From NCBI RefSeq assembly GCF_032854445.1, contig NC_088298.1:5950160-6014159 (forward strand): a stretch of 64,000 nt of DNA. The letters are read 5' to 3'. Within the stretch, counting starts at the first letter, position 1. Each line of letters starts with the position of its first letter. This document shows positions 37,701 to 49,700 of the stretch, piece after piece. The notes beneath the pieces were generated by a model that saw nothing but the letters and a program-made list of their open reading frames with translations, did no database searches and was not told the origin of the DNA. Source of the DNA: Liolophura sinensis (lineage: Eukaryota > Mollusca > Polyplacophora > Chitonida > Chitonidae). The translations under genes were made by a program, and so were the position numbers.

Positions 37701-40700
37701 ATGGAGATGTGGGTAAAACAGAAGGGGGTGTGGCTTACCCGCCCACCCCCGAATCCCCCGCCCACACTGCGGAATTTACCACAGCTCAGGAGAGCGCCCC
37801 AAATCCGGTAGCCTTCACTGCAGTTGAAAGTAACGGCAACATAGGTAAGTGACATTTTCATTATATGCCCATCAGTGTTGATCACTGTGTCGGCCGCCAT
37901 TGTATAAGGGAAATATTCTTGTGCTCGACATAAAAAACTAATGAAATAAATAAATCAGAACTAATAATAATGTGAAGAGTGTTGGAAATGTCAGATTTTA
38001 AGAATCTGGTCAGAATTCTAGCATTTATGTTACATGTGTTACATGTAACATGTTACATGTGACGAAAGTTACACAGCTAAAGCTTGTAATATATAATGAA
38101 ATATATTAATGAAAGCCTCTGAATAATGTAGGGCTTGAGAAAAAACAATAAATTTTATCTCCCCCCCCCCCCCCCCATTTCCAACACCACCACCCCCACC
38201 CCTGAAATGAAAATTGAATTTGAACTCCTATTTCATTTGAGAAATCGGTCTGAATCTTATGTTGTTCCAGACCAAGGTATGAGTGTGGAATGTGGACACT
38301 GATACCTTTCCTAGCCAAGGAGTTGCTAGTTTAATTTCAGTGTGGGAGATTCAGTAGACACTGTGTATTGATCACTTCTAAGCAGAGCAGGCTCAGACTA
38401 TGAACCGATCGCAACTACAAGGTGATCGTGGCTTCTGAATGATGCTGTGTCAAGAGGCCTGCCCTCTAAGCCAATGAGATTGCCTGCAAGTGGGAGGATA
38501 ATGGGGTTATTTATAGATCCACATTGACATGTGGTTATTTTTGTGACACTGATACCACTGGGTCAATGAAATGCAGTTTTTGGGGGCGGGGTAAAGCCTT
38601 GGTAGTGCAGACGCTCTCATTTTGTATGGCTGATTACTGTTCTATTGTGATGCCATTGGGATGTTTTTGTAAAAGTTCCCTGGAATGAATTCAAAATTTA
38701 TAGAAATTTTTCGTTTGGTTGTATTTATTTTTGGACTTTAACTGTTATATTTGGACTGAAATAAATTTTCTGTGGACAAGATGACACATTCTATTTTTGC
38801 CAGTGGCAATTTATGAATTACTCTTGTTAGTCCAAGATTTGAGAATAAATAACTAAAAGATGTCTCTCTTTTTTTTTTTCTTTTTTTTATCATTCATGTT
38901 TTACAAAAATGTACCTAGACGTGAAAATTTATGGCAGTAGAAGTTCATTTTGGCAGTGTTCCGAAATGGGTTGAGTCGACCAACCACCTTAACGAGCTAA
39001 GCTTAGCTGTTAGACTTTTGATGAAGCTGGTGCCCAAGACCCCTCAGACCCACTTGCAGGGGCAAATATATTTTGTATTTTATTTTTTTAGCAACCTTGT
39101 GGGGCCTGTAAGTTGGGCTTTAATGTACATAAATATACTTCATTGTATTAATGTTTGGCTAAATACATCAGGAAGTATCACGAAAATCAGTTTCTACATG
39201 AAATAAATTGTGCCAAGTGGTTAGCGTGACGGAGTTGCGCAATGACACAGGAGATTCTCATCAGTGTGATCACCAAGTCCAGGTCACACAGATTTGCTCT
39301 TCAGTCATATGTGGGAAGGTCTGCCAGCAACATATTCATGGGTTTCTCCCAGGGCTCTCCTGGGTTTCCTCCCACTATCAAGGTGGCCGTTGTTGAATAA
39401 GTGAAATATTGAGTACAATGTAAAACACCAATCTAATAAATTAAATATAGACAAATATTTATTTATTTATTTATTTATTTGATTGGTGTTTTACACCGTA
39501 CTCAAGAATATTTCACTTATACGACGGCGGCTAGCATTATGGTGGGTGGAAGCCGGGCACAGCCCTGGGAAACCCACGACCATCCGCAGGTTGCTGCCAG
39601 ACCTTCCCACTTACGGCCGGAGAGGAAGCCAGCATGAGCTGGACCTGAACTCACAGCGACTGCATTGGTGAGAGACTCCTGGCTCTTTACGCTGCGCTAG
39701 CGCGCTAACCGACTGAGCTACGGAGGCCCCTAGACAAATATTAAAATTTGATCTTTTTGTGGGTTGTTTGTGGCCTTTTACTGAATTTGAGCACCCACTA
39801 GGCCTTCAGTTTATACTGTCTTACCTTCAAGACGTCACACCAGAGTCACACTTGTTTGAGGCCTGACCAATGTGGATAAAGGCTCTGCTCCAGCTTGAAC
39901 TTGTTCGTCTTTGGCCTTAAGGGCAAAGAAAACACGAAAATGAAATATATATCTGGTGAACGACCATTAAACACTGTCCATAGAAATAGATTTGTTTATT
40001 TCTTAGAAGTTTTTCAACAGAGTAAAATGGTTTTAAAACAGTAGATTCTGCAATGATCTGTACTGACTCTTATGGTATCAGTGACGTCACAACCTTATTT
40101 TCTTCTTGAAGTAATTCACTTCATGAAACATTTGGCAAATGCATTCGTACATCAGTCTCTATATGGATACTGAATGATAATATGTGGCAGTCTTTTTTGT
40201 GTTTTGTTGCAAAAACCTAGTGTGATGTCACTGGTCCTGATGTGGTCAAAAAAGGCCACCAAGAATCCCAAAGCTTTACTAGGTTGAAACAATTCTAAAA
40301 AAACAATAGAACTAACTACTTTTACGAACAGTGTGTCGTGATCTTTTATCTGACACGTACTTCATGTTAGTGTGTTCTTTGCCTTAAAGTCAGGATGTGC
40401 TTAGCGAAAAGTTTGTGGGTTTTTTATCTGGCCATGCCGCTTTCCTCCTCTTGTCAAATAAATGCCATAAATCACACACAACCTAAAACAGCTTTCTAAT
40501 TCATCGGAACTCGTAGAAGCAGATAAAATACAAACGGTAATCAAAATAGACTCTGTACCTTGTAACATACCACCTTATTATTTTTTAGTGGCAATTAAAG
40601 GTGGAGAAAACATAAAAATTAATGCGAAAAGTTGGCTGTTAGTAAGTTTCTTTAAAGAGAAAATAGACCCTTGAAAGTAATTTTTGTATGGTGGGTATTT

Positions 40701-43700
40701 GGGACCACCTCTTGGTGTGTATTATCTTTGTGTTAGAATTTTATAAATGAAGGTGTAAGATGTGGATTTATCTCCCTTGCCAGAGGAGAATGGACCACTG
40801 GAGGGCAGCATCCCTGATGACCAACTTAGGAGGTTGTTACAGACACAGCTGGAGTACTACTTCTCCAGGTAGGTGGCTGAAACGTAGAATTTTGTCTGTT
40901 TTAAAGAATCAAATTTTGATCAACTTTTCAAGTCAGAAATGGATTTGTCGCATTGGCTCCTGGTTTCTATGATGGACAGGCTTACATTTTGAAAAAAACA
41001 TCTCGTGTGTTTTTTTTTTTTTCTTTCTCCCCCACAGGGACAACTTGTCTCACGACACATACCTGGTGTCTCAGATGGACAGCGACCAGTACGTGCCCAT
41101 TCTCACGGTTGCCAACTTTAACCAGGTCAAACGCCTCACAAATAACATGGAGCTCATCGTTAGCGTCCTCAGAGGTGAGCTGTCTCCCCTGTCAGTGTGA
41201 AATCTCTTGGGGTTTGTGATAGTTGCCACACAAGCACCCTGTTCAGGGTCTGTTTTAATAAAATGTTGCAAAGATTTTGTCAGTAAATATGCAGTTCCTT
41301 CTACTGCTGTGTGAAATAAGGCCCTAGTTATTTGCTATGTTTTTTTTTGTTTTATTTATCGGTTCCTGTCTCTTTTTTTTTTCCTCCCCCTCTTCCCCCG
41401 ACCCCCCCACCCCCCCCCGCCCGTGTTTTTTTTTTTTTTAATTATTGTGTATTGTCTTTTCCCTGTAACTGTTAACTGTCCATGTGACATTTTGATATTT
41501 TATGTAACTATTGATTTTTATTGAGTAACATTTTTTTATTTCCATAACTGTTCTGATAAGTCTCTTTGCTACGTTTCATGTCATAGATAAGTGGTGAACT
41601 TCACTGGCTTGTTCCAGCTATTGGGTCTGTGACCAATGAGTTTTGGCTCAAACCCAGCTTCGGCTGTTTTTGCTGAACCTTCAAAGTCTGTCTGACTGCC
41701 GTCATGTACATGAAAAATTTGTGAGCGCCGTGTTAAAACATCTGTGTTTTAATCGACACCAATAAAATGCAGAGCAATTAATAAACAAACTGCACACGTA
41801 TAGAACAGGGTTATGATTATGATATACTATGATTTATTTCAGAACTCGCCAATGTCCAAGTGGATGAGAAAGGAGAACGTGTGCGACCCAATCATAATCG
41901 TTGTATTGTCATATTACGGGAGGTGCCCGAGAGCACTCCTCTCAAGGTGAGATTTCCTGTTCATTTTTACGTGGGAAGGCCTGCCAACAAGCTGCGAATG
42001 GTCTTTGGTTTCCCCCAGGAAATTTCAGCCTGAAATATTCTTGAGTAAGGTGTAAAACACCAATGTTGTGGGAAATACAAGGGGACAGGTTTAGACTGTG
42101 CACTGTTTGATCCTTGTTGTCATTTCGTAATTGCCATGATGTTGGAAGTTGATTGTGCTGTTGTGGACTTAGTTTGAGATCAGTTTTCTCAATTTGTGTA
42201 GACTGACTGCCATCTCAATAAGTATAAAATTGTTAAGTATGGCCTTCAGCAAGAATGAATAAATAAATATTAGTTGTCAGATTGAGAGCGGAGCCCCCAG
42301 TGGCGGAGGTGATTGGCATGCCAGCATGGCACAATGACCTAGGAGCCTCTCGCCAGTGCGGTAGCTACAAGTTCACACCATGCAGTCCAGCTCATGCAGG
42401 CTTCCTCTCCGGCTGTAGGTGGGAAGGCCTGCGAACAACCTGCGGAGGGTCGTGGGTTTACCCCAGGCTCTGCCCAGTTTCCTCCAACCATGATGCTTGT
42501 TGCCGTCATATACATGAAATATTCCTTTGTATGGCATAAAACAACAATAATATACCGGCCTTGATAGCACAGTTGGTAGAGTGTCCGCTTTGAGATCGGT
42601 AGATCCAGGGTCAATCCTGGGTCGAGTCACAACTAAGACTTTAAAAGAGGAAGTTGTAACTTCCTCGCATGGTGTTCAGCATGAAGGGGATAGTGCCACA
42701 ACTGGTTGACCCGTATCAGTATAATGGCTTGGGCGGGGCGACTTACTTGTCTTCGGTAAGTTGTCTCGGTGAAGCAGCTCTAGATAAAAGAGCGGTAGAA
42801 AACCGTCCTGCAACAAGGAGGCATATTAACTCTATGGATTCCTTTATTCTTCATATGACTAAAAAATTAAGTACGATGTTAAACCCCAAGCACTTACTCA
42901 CTAAAACACCAATAAATCAAAACAGATCAGATCAAGTCTTGTCGTCATTAACGAAAAAATTCAAACATTTAGTCATGCTGTGAGTTAATATTTTCAAAAT
43001 CGGAAGAAATACAGTGAATGTAAAGTTAAACGTTTGTGTCTCAGGATTTTCAGAGTGTGTTTTCTGAGTGGAAAATGTGCTGATTTTGAAATTAGTGTTT
43101 CTAAAATCAGAAAAAATACAATGAATGTAATATTTTAAGCACCTGTTTTTGTTTGTTTTTTTTTTCAGGATGTTGAGAATCTATTTTCTGGAGAAAAATG
43201 TCCTAAGTTTGTTAGCTGTGAATTCGCTCATAATGACAGTTGGTATGTAACCTTCGAGTCAGACGAGACAGCCCAGCGTGCGTATCAGTATTTGAGGGAA
43301 GATGTTAAGACTTTCCTTGGAAAACCTATCATGGTAGGTACTTGTAAAAAAAATTTTATTGCTTAGTCAAGGCTTGCATCTGCTGAAATGAGTTGGCGTT
43401 TTGTTAGGTTCCTCTGCTCACTAGATGGCTGAAATAGTGCCAGGGCTTGAATCTGCTGAAATGAGCCTGCATATTGTTATATTCCTCTGCTCACTGTATG
43501 GCTGAAATACTGCCAGGGCTTGCATCTGCTGAATTGAGCCCACATATTGTTAGGTGCCTCTGATCACTATATGGCTGAAATGCTGCCAGGGCTTGCATCT
43601 GCTGAAATGAGCCCACATATTGTTAGGTTCCTCTGCTCACTGTATGGCTGAAATACTGGCAGGGCTTGCATCTGCTGAAATGAGCCCACGTTTTGTTAGG

Positions 43701-46700
43701 TTCCTCTGCTCACTATATGGCTGAAATACTTCCAGGGCTTGCATCTGCTGAAATGAGCCCGCATATTGTTAGGTTCCTCTGCTCACTATATGGCTGAAAT
43801 GCTGCCAGGGCTTGAATCTGCTGAAATGAGCCTGCATATTGTTATATTCCTCTGCTCACTATATGGCTGAAATACTGCCAGGGCTTGCGTCTGCTGAAAT
43901 GAGCCCACGTTTTGTTAGGTTCCTCTGATCACTATATGGCTGAAATACTTCCAGGGCTTGCATCTGCTGAAATGAGCCCGGATATTGTTAGGTTCCTCTG
44001 CTCACTATATGGCTGAAATACTGCCAGGGCTTGCATCTGCTGAAATGAGCCCACATATTGTTAGGTTCCTCTGCTCACTATATGACTGAAATACTGCCAG
44101 TTTGTCATTAAATGCTAATCATTATTTCTGGGTTCTCTTTACAATAGACATTTGAGATTATCTGTACATAGGCCACTGCTCTCACTACTTGTGAGGCCCG
44201 ATGGCAGTAAGACACTAATATGAAAAATTCAGCAGTTTGGCATTCTGTAATTCTTTCAGCCTTTGTGTGTGTTTGCTACATGGTTATTTAAACATATTCT
44301 GAAGATATTTATCTGTGTTGACTGATAAACTTATATTGGGGTGCCACTTTGATAAAATTTTGGACGTGGTACATGTAAAGTATCTGAGAGCTGCTTTTAT
44401 TCTGGACTGTCAGTTATTAGTGCTGTATTTTTACTTCGATCTAGGCCCGCATCAAAGCTAAAACACTGATACGCACCACGATTTTCCGCAACGGGATGAA
44501 ACCCCAGTATGACCAGCAGCAGACCTATCCAATACAACAGCAGCAGCAGCCACCTCAGCAACAGCAGAGATTTAACTACCCTGCTACAATCCAGTATGTC
44601 AACGGTGGCCAGCAGGTAAGGGCTTAGTCCTCCACTCTCATTGATTGACGGGGCACTGTGGACAGTAAGTGATTGTCGAAGCTGTTAGCCTAGTGTGCAT
44701 ATATATCGGGTGGGCATAAAAAAATGGTCCGTACTTTGACACTCAATATCTCTGAAACCTTTTTACGTCATCTTCTTAAAATTTACACACTCAAAAGGCA
44801 TTATGTCCTAAGTATACAGACCAGATTTTAATTTCATCCTTTGAGATTTCTGTTCATGGGACCAAAATCAAAATAGTCAAAAACGCATGTTCGGGACATT
44901 TCAAAATGATGTTCTACCTTGTTTTACTTGAAATGGTAATCATTTCCTTCCTTGTCCCGCGCATAGAAAACCATCTTGATTCAGCAGCTTGTGCCTGTCT
45001 GGCAGAAGGGTTTTTCCCACACTAGAGCCAGAGAATTTTTCCAGACACATGATTGACGTATGTCATGTAGGTGCAGCATATGCTCTACTCCTGACACCTG
45101 ACAGGTGATGCGTGCGGTTTTGGGGCTATGTTTTCATTTTAATGCTGTGTACAGACTACTCAAGCTATGACCTTGAAAATTGGTCAGTATATTAACAAAA
45201 TCATGCCATTTGAATATCTAAAGTTTGAAAGGGTTTGATCAAAGGGTTATGGAACAATGCAGTATCAGAATACCGTCCATTTTTTAATGGCCACTTGATA
45301 TGTATATGTAACATGCGGAAAAGTTTGTCAGTAACTTGCCAAGCGTTGCTGGATTTATAGCAGGTTTCTTTTACCCGTGAAACTGATTGCCTTGTGATAA
45401 GGGGAAAGTTCTCGAGTACATGGTATGAAGCAACAATAAAATATGTATGCGGGAAGGTCTTGGCAATACTGTCCACCCGACGAGATAACATGCAGTGAGG
45501 CAGTCCAAAGACTCCCACAATACAATGTTTGCTCATGGATAGCTTATGTAAGCAGTTAAAGTTCACTGAACATCTCCTGGTTTTTACACTACAAGGGGAG
45601 GTAAATCATAACATTGGATCCAGATTGTCCACTCATATATATGTCAGTACGCATCTGGAAGTCTAAACTTCGTAAACTGTGTGCACAGAAAAATTAAAAT
45701 AGAAGCCTAATTTTTTTGCTGTCTGCAATATGTCTCTTTTAGTGAGATATGTATTGCATGTGAATCTTGCAAACAAAATTATTCTAGAAAAAGGAGTCCT
45801 TTGAAACCCTTAATTTTTCACGTGTTCGATAGGCTTTCGTCATAGAACTGGTGTGTGTCATTGTAATGTTTGTTGAACATGGGTAGAGTTGGCAGTTTTG
45901 AATTAACATATAGAAAGAATTCATTGTAAGCACTTTGTGATGGAGGATTGTTCTAAGCACGTTGTGATGGAGGATTTTTCTTTTGGTGTTTTTTTCCACA
46001 GGCGTTCCAGTTTCCCCATTACAATACTATAATGCCCACCTGGACAACAATGTTTGATCCAAGCATGGTGAGTGTCTGAATTCTGTAATTATGCAAACTT
46101 TGTGTTTGTGAAGGCCTGAAATTTGCCCATCCAACCAATATAGTTTTGTCTCCGAAATCAAATTAAAAGTGTGCATAAATAGTAAGCTGCTCTTTTATAT
46201 GTGCGAAAGGTTGAGTCATTACGGTACATGTAATAGACTGAAGAACGGTAAAGGTCCTAAAATTGTGTCCATGATTAAGTATTTAGCCTGATTCCGAGAG
46301 TTCTCCCGGTCTAAGAATGGTGTATTGAAGTTTGTTTGGGTAGGTAGGGTGATAGCCATCTGGAAAAATTTAAAGTAGTATTTTATGGTATTTTTATTCG
46401 CCTCTTAAAAGTGCCATATTGGAGGTGAATCGCATGTATTTTCCGCTGTAGTTTTGCGTTTGGGAGACCAAGTTATTGTTCATTCGTTGTAACCTTTGAT
46501 CATACTGGCGTGCCATGGATAGCACTGTGCTACAACATTATGTTTCTTTCCCTGCTTTTATATATGTTATTCATTTATATGGTCTGCCAATGTGCGAAAG
46601 AAAACTAAATATTCCTATCTCAACTGCATATGTATTGGCTAAAAGTAGCAGACCGGATGTCTCAAAAATGAAAAGAAATATGGGATATAGGAGAATTAAT

Positions 46701-49700
46701 CTGTTTATTTGGACATACGTTTGTAGCTACATTATGCTCAAGATGCTGTCTAAGTAGTGTGAAGCTGTCAGATGCACGTGTAATAGCCGCTGCTGGATTC
46801 ATTGTGGGTATAGAGAAAGCACAAATTACCTTGTGAGGTTCATAATCAATCTAGTGAGGTGTACTCGGTTTTAATCTTCAGTTTGTTTATTCTCTTCTTG
46901 AACCCAGCTGCCCAGGTATGGGTAAAATGCAGCAGAAGACACTAATCTAGTAATACTATCAATCCCATTTTCTTTTATGCACCTGTACAGGTGTTTGCAA
47001 TCAATGGCTACCAGGCTACCAGTGTCAAGATTAACCAAAACACGGGCAGGCATAACTTCCAATCGAGACCCAGGTGAGTGACCTTTAGAAAATTGTGCAC
47101 GAGGTCAAATGCATGAAGAAAAAACTGCAGATTCCTGTAGAGTACAAATTATACATTGTACTAATGTCTGAATTTGATTAGATTTAATTTACCTATTAGA
47201 CCAAAAGTTGGTCTTAATACCGTAGTACTCAGTTGGTACTGCTTCAGTGTGCTAATGGTTAGAGCGTCCACTTAAAAGTCGGGAGACACAGGATCAAACC
47301 CGGGTCCAGTCATACCAAACACTTTAAAAATTGTACTTGTTGCTGCATTTGCTTGGCACTCGGCACTTCGAGGTCAGAGCGAGGAAATATGACTGGATGG
47401 TCCGGTGTCAGTATAATGTGACTAGGTGATGTGTCATGTGGTGTCTTGAGCATGATACTTCAGTGATGGCAGCACTTTGGCGGCATGGACCTGCCACAAG
47501 AAGGCACAGTATATGTACACACGCTTAATGACTCCTCATCGTCATACGACTGAACAATTGTTAAGCACGATGTTAAGCCCCAAGCATATGTACACATATT
47601 GGGAAATGAAGTAGGTATTAATTGTGTTCACTTGTAATGTCAAACTGTGATAGCTGTCAAAACATCTCTTTGAGGGACGGATACAAATGGGGGTGGAGAG
47701 CTGCACTAGTCGTGAAAGTTAAGAGTTGACCCCATTTGTGAAATTTCTGAAGGTCACCAAAAATATGCGTAAAAACAGGGTTTTTACAAGTACAACCAAA
47801 TATGAAAGTAAAAATGTATTATTGTTTGCGTAACCATCTTCGTTTTCAGGATACTTTTTTCATGCATTTTTTGTTTTATTAATGTTGCCTCTGTTCTCCC
47901 CCTCAGAAATCAAAAACCAAATCGTCAGAGCTCGGATCGTAGCCTGGACAACCGGATGAGTCATGAGCGTTACGGTGGAGGCAGTGGGGGCGGATCTCAC
48001 AGAACGAGTCCTCGCAGTCTGGACGGGTCGCAGTCATCAGGAGGCTCCGTATACCACGGCCGTCGGGAGGGTGGGCCCAGTCAACCTCACATCCATCACC
48101 CGCCAATACCTGCCCATCTGGACACTGGTCTGTCCGCCACACTTCCGCTCAGTCATCCTTCAGGGACGGCCGCCGACAATAATAACAAGGAGCAGAGTGC
48201 ACTGTCTCAAAGGTGCGTGTGAGGGTGTTCAGCTCTCTTTGAACATTCACTCGCTATTACCAACAGAGTGTGGGTTCAAATTCAGCCTTGTACAGGATTT
48301 TGTAGAATCTCTCATTTGAAGGTTTATTTTTTCCTCAGCAATATAATGTTCATATCTGTTTTTGTCACATGTGGAAAAGTTTGTCAGTAACATGGAATAG
48401 TTTGGTGGTTTATCCCAGGCACTTTTAATTTCCTCCACCCATGAAACTGAACACCTTTGTATAAGGGGGAAAAAACTAAAAAGTTACCGTGTTCTGACAA
48501 CAAGGAAATGGCCGATTCTGGAATGGATGAGTGAAATGGTTGATGATTATTCTTTGAACCTGGGTTTCCTTTTGCAGGGGTCAAAAAAGTTATCGCAGTC
48601 GTCGAAGACGAGAAGATGAAGGAGCGGGTGGTGCTAGGAATTCCGTAAGTTTAAAAAAAAAAAAAAAAAGAAAAAGAAAATGCACTAGTGGTCACATGTG
48701 GTACATACATTTGACCTTCAGAATGTTTTGCCGGAAAAAATTTCATATTAAGCTTCAAAATTTGGTTATGTCAAAGTTCGCAAGTTGTGATTGTTTTCTG
48801 CCTTTCTCTTATAGGAAGTGACCTTGTCATGACCTTGATAGTTATTCAGAATTTTGTGAGGCTTGTGGTGAAGCTTGTCTTGTATTATCAGCTGTGTTAT
48901 CACTTTGTGATGACCTTGAAACAGCTTACTGATAAGACGACCTTGTAATAACTAAAGAACTGCACCTTTAGATTTTTTAGTATCCCGATTTATTGTCATG
49001 TCTTACTGGTCTTCAGACAAGTTACTGAGAACATTTCAATTAGAAAAAAGAGAACGGATTCATTTTGTTGAAAATGAAGGTGGTGTTCCAACTTACAGGT
49101 CAGGTTTTAGAAATGTTCAGGTAGCCTGATGCGAGGCTGAACATTTTGCATACATTTTACCGATGTGAGCAACATATTCTGTAACTTGAATATGTGGTGT
49201 TTTTATCCTGCCAGATGTACTGTAATTGTTCAAACTTTTTGCATGTGGACAAAAAGGTCACTATTTGTGAAACCCTGGAATTGGTCAGATCAACCAGTGT
49301 GGTCTTGCCTCCAAAAACCTCTTAAAAATATGCATAAATTGCACTGAAATTTGCTTTTCATATGCAAAAAGGTTGAACCATGGTAAAAAACAAAAATAGC
49401 AGCTTTTTTGTTTTTTGTTATCTCTCCCGTTTCCTGTCTGTTTTCAGCGAACCAACTCTTCACAGCTATCCTCAACCAAAGATGGCCGATATATAGAGCC
49501 CCAGTTTGAACTAGAGTCCAATTCTTTCCCTCCTCTGCCTGGAGCATCTGTGAGTTATTTCCCTTGGACTTCAACTCTTTGACAAAGGAGAAACAAAACT
49601 TTTGCATTATTGCAAGAATTGGAGAGGTTTTTTTTTGCAAGTGTTAATATCCTATGTAAATTGTCTCAAAGTTAAATATTTATGAATAACAAACTGAACT

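Noticed and set aside
39650-39730. tRNA gene on the minus strand (good A- and B-box)
   Set aside because: It is the head of a SINE-A with body, A-rich tail and target duplication. No cloverleaf with paired acceptor stem is present. Similar heads at 1682, 42556 and 47238 are rejected as tRNA genes for the same reason.
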